A DNA stretch of 64,000 nucleotides from Prevotella aff. ruminicola Tc2-24 (GTDB lineage Bacteria; Bacteroidota; Bacteroidia; Bacteroidales; Bacteroidaceae): assembly GCF_900110895.1 (NCBI RefSeq), contig NZ_FOIQ01000005.1, forward strand, positions 124,001 to 188,000, read 5' to 3'. Each line of letters begins with the position of its first letter. The first letter of the stretch is position 1. The position numbers and the translations under genes are program-made. Under the pieces are notes generated by a model. The model made no database searches and had not been told where the DNA came from. It was given only the letters and a program-made list of their open reading frames with translations. Of the stretch, positions 51,016 through 60,758 are shown piece after piece.

Positions 51016-52011
51016 TTATAACTTGCTATTATAATACTTCAGCATCAGATGGAGATAAGGTACCGCAAGCGACTGTGGCAACAGGGCATGGAGATCACGC
51101 ACCTGTTTCTTCAGGTCACAACCGTCAATACGACAACTCTCTGACCATGACGAACCCATCATCTTACGCTGCTCTCGGTAATAATCCCGGAAAAGGGACG
51201 GCGCCTCTCGGGCCACCCGGTTTAGACAACTGATACGGAAGTTTTGGATAATATGGTGTACATCGGCATTCCCCCGCAGTCTATGACTGACAGCGAAATC
51301 GTACATCTCTTTCAATATGATATTCAGAGATTCTGCCCGACGAGGAGAGAACGCTCTGACTGTGATACTACCCTCACGGAGTTTATAGATATAGGTTTCT
51401 GCCCCGACAGCAGCCAACGACTGCGCCATACAGGCAATCTCAAAACTCCATAACTCATCCTCATGAAGGATTCCCTCACGGAAGCGCAGACGGCAGTCGT
51501 TAAGGAAAGAGCGCCTGTAGAGCTTGTTAACAGACATCACGTACCAGTCCTGCTGGCGATACGCCTTTAACACCTCTTGTCCTTGGAGAACCGTACCGTC
51601 CGACAAACGCAATGGAATCTTCTGCATACCACTGCCCTCCAGACGATAATCGCCCACCGTCAGGTCGTAGCTTACCGTCGCTATGGGAGCAGCCAAAGCC
51701 TCTATGCAGTCTGGTGTAATCTCGTCATCACTGTCGAGAAAATAAACATAATCGCCAGTAGCGTTGTCAAGCCCCGTATTTCGGGCAGCAGACAAACCGC
51801 GATTATGCTCATGACGGACAATCCTGAAGTCAACCGGCCCTTGGTAGTCCTGAAGCGTACGTTCTACGACAGTCATACTGTCGTCGGTACCACAGTCATC
51901 GACCAAGATACACTCCAACGGCTCTCGCCATGTCTGACCCATGACACTGTGGATACAGTCTGCGACAAACGGCGCAACATTGTATATGGGGATAATAATC
52001 GTTACTTTCAT
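51016..52011 (-). CDS. Family 2 glycosyltransferase
   Basis: The 331-residue GT-A enzyme begins MKVTIIIPIYNVAPFVADCI, with ILVDDCGTDDSMTVVERTLQ and YFLDSDDEITPDCI. VERTLQDY and HEHNRGLSAARNTGLD closely parallel the GT2 at 49045-50010. The ATG at 52011 is used in preference to an upstream in-frame alternative at 52035 that enters wzx. Confidence 0.85.
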   Translation of the reverse strand: MKVTIIIPIYNVAPFVADCIHSVMGQTWREPLECILVDDCGTDDSMTVVERTLQDYQGPVDFRIVRHEHNRGLSAARNTGLDNATGDYVYFLDSDDEITPDCIEALAAPIATVSYDLTVGDYRLEGSGMQKIPLRLSDGTVLQGQEVLKAYRQQDWYVMSVNKLYRRSFLNDCRLRFREGILHEDELWSFEIACMAQSLAAVGAETYIYKLREGSITVRAFSPRRAESLNIILKEMYDFAVSHRLRGNADVHHIIQNFRISCLNRVAREAPSLFRDYYREQRKMMGSSWSESCRIDGCDLKKQVRDLHALLPQSLAVPYLHLMLKYYNSKL

Positions 52012-52019
52012 TTCAGATA

Positions 52020-53438
52020 TTACATCAGATCGCACAGTCGTTCACGGCGATAGAATGAGAACAGTATGACGGTGACCAGAACTGTCAGGATAACCTTTAC
52101 CCATATTCCCATATGCATCACCTCGTTGGCCACCAGCAAGTCAAACAGAATGACCAACAAGATTGGAATGATACGCCAGCGGTTCCCCAACCATTGATGA
52201 ACACTACGCCTGTAATATCCCACTAAGAACGGTATCATCAACTGACTCCAATATGAGATAATCGTAGAGTAGATGGCTGCACGGAAGCCAAAGACAGGAA
52301 TAAGCAGGTAGCATAACAAGAAGTTCAGGACACCAGGTACGAACACCAACCATAACAACTGCATCGTATTCTTCTCAATAAATGCCGGAGTGCTCATAAA
52401 GGTATAGAACGAGAACACGACATTGGCAAAACACAGGAGACAGGCGATGTCACACGATTGAGCCAGACGAGCATTTCTGATCAGCAGGGAGTAGATCTCC
52501 GGCATCCAGATACAGATAACGAACGAAGCCGTCAGTGCTACGGCCTGACAGAGGAAATATAGCTTTCTATACGCGGGGAAGTCACCGCTTCTGAAGGCTC
52601 TCTGGATCTGAGGCATCAGAGCCGTCACCAGCGCAGTAGTGGCCACCACAGCATAGTCTCCCATCGCACTACCATGACTGAACAGACCGATCTCGTCGTA
52701 AGAAACGCCACACTGACTCATCACAATCCTTGCAGAACTCGTCAGTAGAACGAATCCCAGAGTATGTGGCACCAGCGGCAAGGCAATTTTCAGCATGCCA
52801 CAGATACGTCTCCAATGCCGATCCCATATCGGTTTGATATTGAAGTCGATCCATACATACTTCACAAATACCGCAAAGACGAATATGCCTGAAACGGCAC
52901 CCGAGGAAACCAGTCCCCAATAGCCTAGCCGGAAAAAGTATATGAGCACGAAGGATACCAGCATGCCCAACACCGATCCCATCAGATTGGTGAACACCAA
53001 TGGTTTCGGACGTTCCACCAACGGGAAGATATGCTGCGCTAACAGACTATTCGCCAAGAGGAATATCGGTATCGATCCTGCCACACAGAGTCCCAGCTCT
53101 TCCAACGGCGCTCCCACCGGGAGGGTGAGCATCAGGATGATCATGTTCAGCAACCCGAAGAGGAACGATGACATGAGCACCAGCGTCAGCACTCTTCCCC
53201 ATACCAGATGATAATGACGGGGATTCTCAAAGAAGCTGTTAGTCAGATGTACGTTCAGTCCCAGGGGTGCTATCGACACAAACAGACTGGTATAGGATGT
53301 GAGTACGCCATAGATACCATAGTCGTAGGTTGTCAGAAATGGTGTTGTCAACGGCAGCATGACAATACTCAACAGCATTGTCAGCTTGGGCACAACCCCA
53401 TAATAGATCGTGTTAGTGACTATCTTCCTTGTCGACAT
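52020..53438 (-). CDS. wzx: Oligosaccharide flippase (Wzx-like)
   Basis: The 472-residue protein has about fourteen hydrophobic segments in MATE-like order, beginning IVTNTIYYGVVPKLTMLLSI and with PFLTTYDYGIYGVLTSY, typical of MOP-superfamily flippases. It moves undecaprenyl-linked repeat units across the inner membrane. Its stop is eight bases before the GT2 start. Confidence 0.85.
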   Translation of the reverse strand: MSTRKIVTNTIYYGVVPKLTMLLSIVMLPLTTPFLTTYDYGIYGVLTSYTSLFVSIAPLGLNVHLTNSFFENPRHYHLVWGRVLTLVLMSSFLFGLLNMIILMLTLPVGAPLEELGLCVAGSIPIFLLANSLLAQHIFPLVERPKPLVFTNLMGSVLGMLVSFVLIYFFRLGYWGLVSSGAVSGIFVFAVFVKYVWIDFNIKPIWDRHWRRICGMLKIALPLVPHTLGFVLLTSSARIVMSQCGVSYDEIGLFSHGSAMGDYAVVATTALVTALMPQIQRAFRSGDFPAYRKLYFLCQAVALTASFVICIWMPEIYSLLIRNARLAQSCDIACLLCFANVVFSFYTFMSTPAFIEKNTMQLLWLVFVPGVLNFLLCYLLIPVFGFRAAIYSTIISYWSQLMIPFLVGYYRRSVHQWLGNRWRIIPILLVILFDLLVANEVMHMGIWVKVILTVLVTVILFSFYRRERLCDLM

Positions 53439-53440
53439 TC

Positions 53441-54733
53441 CTACTTATCTGTTAACAACTGGTGCTTAAGCAGTTCCTCCTTGATGGGGATCAGGTGGTC
53501 GACAGGGATCTGGAGTATATCACTCATCCCTATCAGATCATTCCGTCCATCAGCATAGGCGATAAAATGCTGCATGGAACGGACCGCATCATACGACCCT
53601 TTCTGACTGATGGTCGGATAAAGGCCTCGTTTCCCCAGTTGCGGCTCACATGGACAAGTCATCCGATAATAAGCGTTATGCTCTAAGGCATTGATGACTT
53701 TGACCATCACCTCATAGGCACCCTGCAGTCCTTTCGGACTAATGAGCGATAGGTCGTCGGCAGAGGTGTGGTACTCTGGGTATTCCGAATACTTACTACG
53801 ACAGAACGCACACACGGGCAGGTCAACACCTGCCGAGCCGTATTGCCGTTCGTCGGAACCACGCTGGATGAACGAATAACGCTGATAGGCCGGCGCGTGG
53901 AACTGCAGGACATTCCGCAGAACCCTGTCAGCCAGCGTATCTTCATATTTTGTCGATACCATCGAATAGGTACGGTCGTCTCCCACACAACTCAGTACGA
54001 ATCCTGCTTTCACATGCTGTTGCATAACAGACAAGTTACGACTCAGGTAAGTGATAGAACCGATGGTCTCTGGGATGAAGACAAAACGATAGGTATACTT
54101 ACGACGTGGCAGACTCTCCACATAACGTATCAACTCTGTCTGCACACAAGGTCCGGACAACTCGTTATTGGCCATCGAAGGGTGACAGAGATAGGTAGAG
54201 AAGAATATCTCATCGTCAGTCTCTCCAGGCAGGATCAGTTCACCATAGGTGAGACTTCCGTCCTCAAGCGTACTGTCTATGCATACCTCGTATTTCTCAT
54301 CGGTCAGCATCCGCTTCTGATTCTCAGACATACAGAAGCCCCAACGCTCTTTATAATAGGAGGTAACGTAAGGAATCCAGTCTGGCTGCTCAGGCTGGGT
54401 ATAGACATGCACCAGCAGCTCCTCCCGACTCACCGTCTTGTGGACGGGCACAGAATAGCCCAGGACATGAAGGTTACAATCCTTAAAATCAATGATGGTA
54501 TCCCCCTTCATATTCCGGATCCAGCCACCACGGATATTCCATTCACGAGGCACAGTCCAGTCGAAGACCTGCGTGCCCGATGGTACCTCCGAGACAGAGA
54601 TCCCGGGTACCGTCTCACGGATGATCTCCAGCGACCGCCGGAAACCGTCGCCTGTGATACTACGGCAGATGGGAAACAGGCGCACAGCCATGTCATACAT
54701 CCTCTGTCCGACATTCATCACTTTATTCTCCAT
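53441..54733 (-). CDS. DUF4910-type aminopeptidase-like protein
   Basis: The 430-residue protein fits the DUF4910/DUF2172 family: an N-terminal part with RLFPICRSITGDGFRRSLE, then the M28-like zinc-peptidase core STYLCHPSMANNELSGPCV and RFVFIPETIGSI. A C-terminal winged-helix-like segment follows. Members occur in surface-polysaccharide loci, yet their substrate is not established; deacylation or removal of an amino acid from a sugar is plausible. Two bases separate its end from the wzx start. Confidence 0.78.
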   Translation of the reverse strand: MENKVMNVGQRMYDMAVRLFPICRSITGDGFRRSLEIIRETVPGISVSEVPSGTQVFDWTVPREWNIRGGWIRNMKGDTIIDFKDCNLHVLGYSVPVHKTVSREELLVHVYTQPEQPDWIPYVTSYYKERWGFCMSENQKRMLTDEKYEVCIDSTLEDGSLTYGELILPGETDDEIFFSTYLCHPSMANNELSGPCVQTELIRYVESLPRRKYTYRFVFIPETIGSITYLSRNLSVMQQHVKAGFVLSCVGDDRTYSMVSTKYEDTLADRVLRNVLQFHAPAYQRYSFIQRGSDERQYGSAGVDLPVCAFCRSKYSEYPEYHTSADDLSLISPKGLQGAYEVMVKVINALEHNAYYRMTCPCEPQLGKRGLYPTISQKGSYDAVRSMQHFIAYADGRNDLIGMSDILQIPVDHLIPIKEELLKHQLLTDK

Positions 54734-54746
54734 CCTTCATTCTTTA

Positions 54747-55367
54747 TCAAATCATGGTCACTGCCGCATAGCAGGCACGTAGCGCCAGATGACGGTGAAC
54801 ACTGAACCCATTCTTGTTGACCCCGTCCACATCATGGTATTTACCTACATAGATACGGTCGCCATTATGATCGACATCACTGCACCACACGAAATCATGA
54901 TACCACAGATGCTCGCCATAACGGAAATAATAGGCAAAGAACGTAAAGGCACAGAGGATCGCTGTCGGGAACACATAGTGCTGTGTCATCAACTCCTCAG
55001 GCATCACGGCCCTTGAAGCTTCCACGACACGTTTCCGTACCAAGTACCAACGCGACTCCAATGTCTGATCGATAAACGCCTCGTTCATATACCAGTCCTG
55101 ATTATAGAAACAGGGTTCACTCACGTCGGGATCAACACCGAACACCTCACGGAGGCTACGGATGGTGATCTCCTTGTTCCCAATACGGGGAAGTCCCATC
55201 ACAAGAATATAATCATTGGCGTACTTCTCCAACTCCGTCAGCGGATAATTCATCTCGGGTACAGGAATCTCTCCCTCCCATCCTAACCGCTCAACGAAAG
55301 GCCGTAACTCATCAGGACCGATGAAAGAATCACCAAAAAGGTGTTTCAGTTGCGATATCATATTCAT
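54747..55367 (-). CDS. Conserved-looking protein of unknown function in the polysaccharide locus
   Basis: The 206-residue protein is soluble, with no signal peptide, and is rich in aromatic and charged residues (FAYYFRYGEHLWYHDFVWC, VGKYHDVDGVNKNGFSVHRH). I recognise no family. The ATG at 55367 overlaps the DUF218 gene by four bases, so the two are translated together. Its place between DUF218 and DUF4910 genes suggests a step in sugar modification; this is inference only. Confidence 0.75.
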   Translation of the reverse strand: MNMISQLKHLFGDSFIGPDELRPFVERLGWEGEIPVPEMNYPLTELEKYANDYILVMGLPRIGNKEITIRSLREVFGVDPDVSEPCFYNQDWYMNEAFIDQTLESRWYLVRKRVVEASRAVMPEELMTQHYVFPTAILCAFTFFAYYFRYGEHLWYHDFVWCSDVDHNGDRIYVGKYHDVDGVNKNGFSVHRHLALRACYAAVTMI

Positions 55368-55963
55368 GCCTTTTCTGTCAGTTGTTGTTCTTTCCATCTC
55401 TGATAGTCAATCACTTCCTGTGCATGAGCGAGATGCCCCATGGCAGTATATTTCTCTATACGCAGGATCTCTGCTTCAAGACGATCCAGACGAGTACCCC
55501 AGCCGGCATCAACGAACCAGTCCAGGTGACGTACGGGTGCATTATAGAGTATAAGCCCGCTCTTTGTATCAAGCACCTCACGAAGGAAAGTCAGATAAGC
55601 CCGATACTGGTGCTCAGGCGAGGCCACGAGAACCAGTCGTTTCCAACCCTTCTCCATAGCCATACGCACCACCTCTACAGCCTGTTCCCGCGTGTTCAAC
55701 GACCGATCCTCATGGATGATGTCACAGGCAGGAACGCCCTCCTTCTGCAGCAGTGGAAGCACCTCCGAAAACGGATAACTGCCATAGGCGCGATCAACGA
55801 TATTACCACTGAACACGATCTTCGGTGCTACACCTTTCTTATATAGCGACACCGCTTCCTGATAACGGAAGAAGCCGTCGCCCTCCAACAGGATGATCGC
55901 ATCGGAGGGAGTCAGACAGTCATTGTCGACAATGGCCAGTATCTTTTCTCTGTCGGTGATCAT
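55364..55963 (-). CDS. YdcF/DUF218-family protein
   Basis: The 199-residue protein has the DUF218 pattern: DAIILLEGDGFFRYQEAVSL, KIVFSGN, IIHEDRSLNTREQAV and LVLVASPEHQYRAYLTF. It lacks a membrane anchor, unlike SanA/ElyC. The family may act on nucleotide or sugar-phosphate substrates; function is not settled. Overlaps the 206-residue gene. Confidence 0.82.
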   Translation of the reverse strand: MITDREKILAIVDNDCLTPSDAIILLEGDGFFRYQEAVSLYKKGVAPKIVFSGNIVDRAYGSYPFSEVLPLLQKEGVPACDIIHEDRSLNTREQAVEVVRMAMEKGWKRLVLVASPEHQYRAYLTFLREVLDTKSGLILYNAPVRHLDWFVDAGWGTRLDRLEAEILRIEKYTAMGHLAHAQEVIDYQRWKEQQLTEKA

Positions 55964-55966
55964 CGC

Positions 55967-57028
55967 TTACAGATCCTCCCAGAATATCGGATCATTAGCA
56001 GGGATATCCTTGTTGACGGTCTTGCCGATGATCGTGCTCTTGAACTTCGGCGGAATGCCCAAAGCAGGACGCAGCACATCAATGTCAGCCTCAGTAATCA
56101 CCTGACCCTTCTTGAGTGCGTTTTTCGCATAGAGGCAACGACGCTGCACGAACACCGTCTCACCTTCCTCTGCGACCACTTCCTTACGGGTGCTACCCAT
56201 CGCACGTTCCACCTCACGGATGGAGTCAACCATGAACTTGAACTCCTGAGGCTCCATCGAGTGAGGATGATCAGGACCCTTATCATTCTTGTTGAGTGTA
56301 AAGTGCTTCTCAATGACACGACCACCTAAGACGACAGACGCCAGTGCCACCACATGACCAGGCGAATGGTCGGAGTAACCTGTCAGACAGTCGAAAGCCG
56401 ACTGATATGTCTTCAGCACGTTCACGTTGGCACTGTCGATCTTCGAGGGATAGTTCGTGATGCACTGCATCAGCACGAGGTCCTTGTTACCCGTCTTCTC
56501 TATGGTACGTACGGCCTCGTCGATCTCCGACATCGTCGCATCACCGGTAGCAAGCATCACAGGAATACCTTTCTTGGCAGTATACTCGAGCATCTCCAAC
56601 CAAGTGATCTCACCAGAGCCGATTTTAATGAACGGCAGCTTCATGTCGGCACAAAGGTCTACAGCCTCCTTGAAATACGGAGACGTAGAGAAGTCGATAC
56701 CCACCTGCTTACAGTAGTCCGCAATCTCCTGATGCCATTCCATCGGGAACTCCACATCCTTGAACACCTCACTCACCGTACGGCCCCATGAGCCATGCAC
56801 GCCATGAAGTGTCATCTTGGAGAAACCACCCTCTGAGACAATGCTCTCTGCCTTAAAGGTCTGGAACTTCGCACAGTCGGCACCAGCTTCCTTGGCCGCA
56901 TCGATCAGACGTTTCGCCTTGTCCATGCTACCATCGAAGTTACCACCAATCTCTGCGATGAAATAGGTTGGATAGTCCGGACCTATCATCCGGTCGCCTA
57001 TCTTGATATTCTTGTTAAAGTTCAGCAT
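55967..57028 (-). CDS. NeuB/SpsE-family sialic-acid-type synthase
   Basis: The 353-residue protein has the NeuB barrel (YFIAEIGGNFDGSMDKAKRL, FQTFKAES, IGSGEITWLEMLEY, LTGYSDHSPGHVVALASV, EKHFTLNKND) and a C-terminal SAF domain (about residues 285-350, RCLYAKNALKKGQVITEADI). It condenses phosphoenolpyruvate with a six-carbon amino sugar to a nonulosonic acid. The precise sugar (sialic, pseudaminic, legionaminic or other) is not evident. Confidence 0.88.
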   Translation of the reverse strand: MLNFNKNIKIGDRMIGPDYPTYFIAEIGGNFDGSMDKAKRLIDAAKEAGADCAKFQTFKAESIVSEGGFSKMTLHGVHGSWGRTVSEVFKDVEFPMEWHQEIADYCKQVGIDFSTSPYFKEAVDLCADMKLPFIKIGSGEITWLEMLEYTAKKGIPVMLATGDATMSEIDEAVRTIEKTGNKDLVLMQCITNYPSKIDSANVNVLKTYQSAFDCLTGYSDHSPGHVVALASVVLGGRVIEKHFTLNKNDKGPDHPHSMEPQEFKFMVDSIREVERAMGSTRKEVVAEEGETVFVQRRCLYAKNALKKGQVITEADIDVLRPALGIPPKFKSTIIGKTVNKDIPANDPIFWEDL

Positions 57029-57049
57029 ATTATTGAGTTTTTAGTTTGT

Positions 57050-57820
57050 TTATCTTTTGCTGATCAGATCTTTCTCTTTCTGTTCAACATCCGCATTCAG
57101 ACGACTCACCTCGGGATGAGCATCCAAATACTGATAGATCCGTTCGTTAGGAATGGGATGCCCGTCGTAGAGGGCTTCATAGATACGTCCTGCCACCTCA
57201 TAGTCGCGATCGGTATCAACCGTCAGTCGGTAGTCACCATGCAGAGTCAGATGATAGGGAATCCTACGCACCTTGAACAGCTCAGGGTGGAGATACAGAT
57301 AGGGTGTGACATGCTCGCGCTCACGATCGGACGAAGCCTGCTGATAGGCTTCCTCCAGACCCTTGGCATAGAACACCTCGACACCTGTACCCAACGGGCA
57401 ACCTGTCGTCGACACATAATCATAGCCCGGCAAAGCCTCTATCTGACGGTCGGCCTGCTGCCAGTCCACAAAGGGATTATCGCTGGTGGCCCGCACCACA
57501 ATCTCCGGCTGATAGACCTTGATACAGTCATGGAATCGCTCCAGCACGTTGTCCTCACTACCTCGGAAACAAGGGATTCCCTTCTCATTCAGGAATCGCT
57601 CAAGGGCATCATTACACGCCCCGACAGGAATGGCAAAGACCACTTTGTCGATATGCCTGCTCAGACTCAGACGGGCATACACATGCTCCGCGATCGTCTT
57701 TCCGGCATGATCATCCGACACGGTCCCGGTAGTCACATCCTTCCCCAACGGCATCACCACCTTGTCAGGCAGACGCGACGACGTCAGACGCGCCTGTACG
57801 ATACACAACACCTTTACCAT
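57050..57820 (-). CDS. SpsF-type cytidylyltransferase
   Basis: The 256-residue protein begins KVLCIVQARLTSSRLPDKVV, the nucleotidyltransferase motif of SpsF/CMP-sugar transferases. It carries CFRGSEDNVLERFHD and RATSDNPFVD. It likely activates the NeuB product with CTP. An ATG nine bases earlier (57829) is equally possible. Overlaps the SDR gene end. Confidence 0.85.
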   Translation of the reverse strand: MVKVLCIVQARLTSSRLPDKVVMPLGKDVTTGTVSDDHAGKTIAEHVYARLSLSRHIDKVVFAIPVGACNDALERFLNEKGIPCFRGSEDNVLERFHDCIKVYQPEIVVRATSDNPFVDWQQADRQIEALPGYDYVSTTGCPLGTGVEVFYAKGLEEAYQQASSDREREHVTPYLYLHPELFKVRRIPYHLTLHGDYRLTVDTDRDYEVAGRIYEALYDGHPIPNERIYQYLDAHPEVSRLNADVEQKEKDLISKR

Positions 57821-58596
57821 ATGGTCCATCCTCCGTCAACCTGTATATTCTGTCCCACCACATACCGTGAGGCATCCGAAGCCAAGAAAAGAACGGCTCC
57901 CTTCAGATCCTCTGGATCACCCAGACGATGAGACGGGTTCTTCTCACGTAGTCTGTCGGCAAACACTTTGTTCTCCTGTACCTTCGGCGATGGGAACGGA
58001 CCTGGTGAAATACTGTTCACACGAATCTTCCGATCGATCAGATAGGTTCCGAAATAACGGGTCATCTGTATCACGGCGGCCTTACCCGCACTGTAGTTCA
58101 CCGGGATCAGTGAGGCTTCACAGGGAGGCTCGTAGACAGCGAGGTAAGGTGACACGATACCATACATAGATGCGATATTCACAATGGAGCCGCCCTCATG
58201 CATAAACGGGAGCACTTCCCGGATGCACTTATAGGTACTACCGGCGATACCCTCGATACACTGCACCCAGTCCTCATCGGAGAGATCCTCCGACTTCTTC
58301 CCGATACCGGCATACTGTGCGGCATTGTTGATCAGTACATCAATGCCACCCGCCTCCTCGGCCACCTGGGAAAAAGCCTCCCGGATGCTCGCCGAGTCCA
58401 TAATATTGATCTTGACAAAGCGCAGTGAGCTATCCTGGCCGAAGACGGAAACGAACTTCTCATGACTGGTACCAGCCACATAGACTGTTGCACCAGCATC
58501 GGTCAACGAAGCCACCATGGCTCTGCCCAGATGTCCACAACCGCCTGTCACGACGGCAGTCTTGCCTTTCAGCGAGAAAAGATCAAGCGTATTCAT
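57814..58596 (-). CDS. SDR-family sugar-locus oxidoreductase
   Basis: The 260-residue SDR has GKTAVVTGGCGHLGRAMVA, NNAAQYAG, the catalytic NYSAGKAAV (YxxxK) and a C-terminal VVGQNIQVDGGWTIW. Its company with a NeuB and an SpsF gene resembles PtmA-like oxidoreductases of nonulosonate loci. Probably oxidises or reduces a sugar intermediate, with substrate unknown. Confidence 0.85.
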   Translation of the reverse strand: MNTLDLFSLKGKTAVVTGGCGHLGRAMVASLTDAGATVYVAGTSHEKFVSVFGQDSSLRFVKINIMDSASIREAFSQVAEEAGGIDVLINNAAQYAGIGKKSEDLSDEDWVQCIEGIAGSTYKCIREVLPFMHEGGSIVNIASMYGIVSPYLAVYEPPCEASLIPVNYSAGKAAVIQMTRYFGTYLIDRKIRVNSISPGPFPSPKVQENKVFADRLREKNPSHRLGDPEDLKGAVLFLASDASRYVVGQNIQVDGGWTIW

Positions 58597-58606
58597 GCGC
58601 TACAGA

Positions 58607-59626
58607 TTATTTAACCTCAAAGCCTGGGATGATCTTCTTGAATTTCTCACGCAGACTCTCAACGGTCTCCCACGACTCGTTGTTGTCCGAAGCATAATAG
58701 AAGTCCTGCGGCACGAACTTACCACCGTGACGCTCCAGATACTCCTCCGTCGTGTGGTTATATGCCACAGAGGGGAGAATCGCATAATACTTGCCGATAT
58801 CGATGGTATTCAGCGCATCGGTCTTGGTAATCATCTCCTCATGCAGTTTCTCTCCCGGACGGATACCTACCTCTACCTGCTTCAGATTAGGAGCGATGGC
58901 TGTAGCCACATCCGTGATACGGTATGAAGGGATCTTCGGAATAAACAACTCACCACCGACATGGTTCTTGAGAGCCCACATCACGAGATCGACACCCTCC
59001 TGAAGGGAGATGTTAAAACGCGTCATTCTCATATCTGTGATCGGCAGTTCCTGAGCACCCTCATCACGCAGTTTGATGAAGAAAGGAATCACCGAACCGC
59101 GACTGCCCATCACATTTCCGTAACGCACGACGGAGAAACGGATGTCGCGTGAACCTTTTATGTTGTTGGCTGCGATGAACAACTTATCCGATGTCAGTTT
59201 CGTCGCACCATAGAGATTACAAGGTGCACAGGCCTTATCCGTAGAAAGTGCCACGATGTCCTTCACACCACACTCAATAGCAGCGTTGATCACGTTCACC
59301 GCACCATTGACATTGGTCTTGATACACTCACGAGGATTATACTCCGCAGTATCCACCTGTTTGATGGCGGCGGCATGAATAATCACATCCACGCCATCAC
59401 AAGCCATCTTCAGGCGCTCTCCGTCACGGACATCACCAATCAAGAAGCGAAGCATCGGGTAATCCTTGGGAGGATACTTCTGCCTCATATTATACTGTTT
59501 CAGTTCTCCACGCGAATAGATGACTATTTTCTTCACATTCGGGTAATCGCGGAGGATCGTCTCCACGAACTTATTACCGAAGGAACCTGTTCCACCAGTA
59601 ATCAATACTGTTTTCCCATTTAGCAT
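58607..59626 (-). CDS. pseB: UDP-GlcNAc 4,6-dehydratase-like enzyme (PseB type)
   Basis: The 339-residue extended SDR has VLITGGTGSFGNKFVETIL, HAAAIKQVDTAEYNP, LSTDKACAPCNLYGATKLTS (the PseB/FlaA1 variant of YxxxK with the catalytic Lys) and the C-terminal RPGEKLHEEMIT. It forms a 4-keto-6-deoxy sugar nucleotide from UDP-GlcNAc with C5 inversion. It is the first sugar-synthesis gene after wzz. The PseB name follows family resemblance. Confidence 0.88.
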   Translation of the reverse strand: MLNGKTVLITGGTGSFGNKFVETILRDYPNVKKIVIYSRGELKQYNMRQKYPPKDYPMLRFLIGDVRDGERLKMACDGVDVIIHAAAIKQVDTAEYNPRECIKTNVNGAVNVINAAIECGVKDIVALSTDKACAPCNLYGATKLTSDKLFIAANNIKGSRDIRFSVVRYGNVMGSRGSVIPFFIKLRDEGAQELPITDMRMTRFNISLQEGVDLVMWALKNHVGGELFIPKIPSYRITDVATAIAPNLKQVEVGIRPGEKLHEEMITKTDALNTIDIGKYYAILPSVAYNHTTEEYLERHGGKFVPQDFYYASDNNESWETVESLREKFKKIIPGFEVK

Positions 59627-59645
59627 ATACCTAATCTTGTCTTTT

Positions 59646-60734
59646 TTAATTCAAACCTTTGAACAACGATTTCATCTCACCCTCCTTATACATCACCCAA
59701 AGCGTGATGGCCATAAAGGCAATGAAGACGAAGGCGATGGCCGTACGACCTCTATGAGGACCTTCCTTACCCAACGGCACTGTAGCACACTCCAGCGTAG
59801 CGAAGGCCGGGGTGTCCTGCTGTACCCTTGCCATGGCCGAGAGCAACTGAGCACTCAGCGCATTGTAGTTGTTATAGCGCAACTGCATCTCGTTTTCCAA
59901 TCTCGTCTGCTTCTGACGTACGCTCTCCAGCACCACCTCCTGGTTGGAGTCCATAAACTCCGCATAGAGACTGCAAGCCCTGTCATAGTTCTTCTTCGAC
60001 TCCTGATGAAGGTGCTTGATATACTCCAGGTCATGACGTGCCTTCGTCGTACGATAGTCCGTCATGGCAACCTGCAGACGTTTGCGCACGGAGTCGGCTA
60101 CCGTCGCACAGACCACCGGATCCTGGTCGGTCACCTCAATGGTGATCACCAGCGATTTCTTATCGACGTTACAATAGATGTTCCGTCTGATGGCACTGTT
60201 AATGCCGTCCTGCTCTGGTGTCAGGCGGAACGGCGACACATCCTGCTTGCCCGACTTTCCCTTACCCGATCCGAAGATGAGTCCGAAGAAAGCCTTCTTG
60301 GCACCTGTCCACCATGCCGACTTCTGGTAGTCACGCAGATACTCATAGTATGTCATCGCCTGCTTATCACTGTCGCGCTGCACCTTGATGTCGAAGAGTG
60401 AGGTCGTAAAGTCCGTCGACTTCATGAGGTCCGGATAGAGAAGCGGTGTGATCGCATCCGATCCGGCACTGACACCATTGCCGATACTAAGACCGAAAGA
60501 ACTGGCCAACGATGCCAGTGATCCGGAATTGTTTGAGCTGGCAGACTCAGGAGCCAGTTTCACCCTACACTTGTAGTACTCGGGATAACCCATCATGATG
60601 AGATACACCACAACAAGCGTTGTGGGCAGCACCTTGTAGTACAACGTGCGATGTTTCTTGATGGCCCGCCAGATTCCGCGGAAATTGACCGCTGGTCCGG
60701 TCGAGGAGCCATTCTTTTTCAATTGTTCTTCCAT
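59646..60734 (-). CDS. wzz: Chain-length determinant (Wzz-like)
   Basis: The 362-residue protein has two transmembrane helices near its ends (about 34-50 and 335-352). A periplasmic domain between them has coiled coil (YIKHLHQESKKNYDRACSLY) and begins EYYKCRVKLAPESASSNNSG. This is the Wzz/PCP layout. It sets polymer length with Wzy. It follows upxY by 24 bases. Confidence 0.85.
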   Translation of the reverse strand: MEEQLKKNGSSTGPAVNFRGIWRAIKKHRTLYYKVLPTTLVVVYLIMMGYPEYYKCRVKLAPESASSNNSGSLASLASSFGLSIGNGVSAGSDAITPLLYPDLMKSTDFTTSLFDIKVQRDSDKQAMTYYEYLRDYQKSAWWTGAKKAFFGLIFGSGKGKSGKQDVSPFRLTPEQDGINSAIRRNIYCNVDKKSLVITIEVTDQDPVVCATVADSVRKRLQVAMTDYRTTKARHDLEYIKHLHQESKKNYDRACSLYAEFMDSNQEVVLESVRQKQTRLENEMQLRYNNYNALSAQLLSAMARVQQDTPAFATLECATVPLGKEGPHRGRTAIAFVFIAFMAITLWVMYKEGEMKSLFKGLN

Positions 60735-60758
60735 AAATCTATGATTGCTTTTTTTGTT

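Noticed and set aside
55967..59626. Complete pseudaminic or legionaminic acid pathway
   Set aside because: Aminotransferase, acetyltransferase and nucleotidase steps are not in the window; only the dehydratase, SDR, synthase and activation steps are seen.
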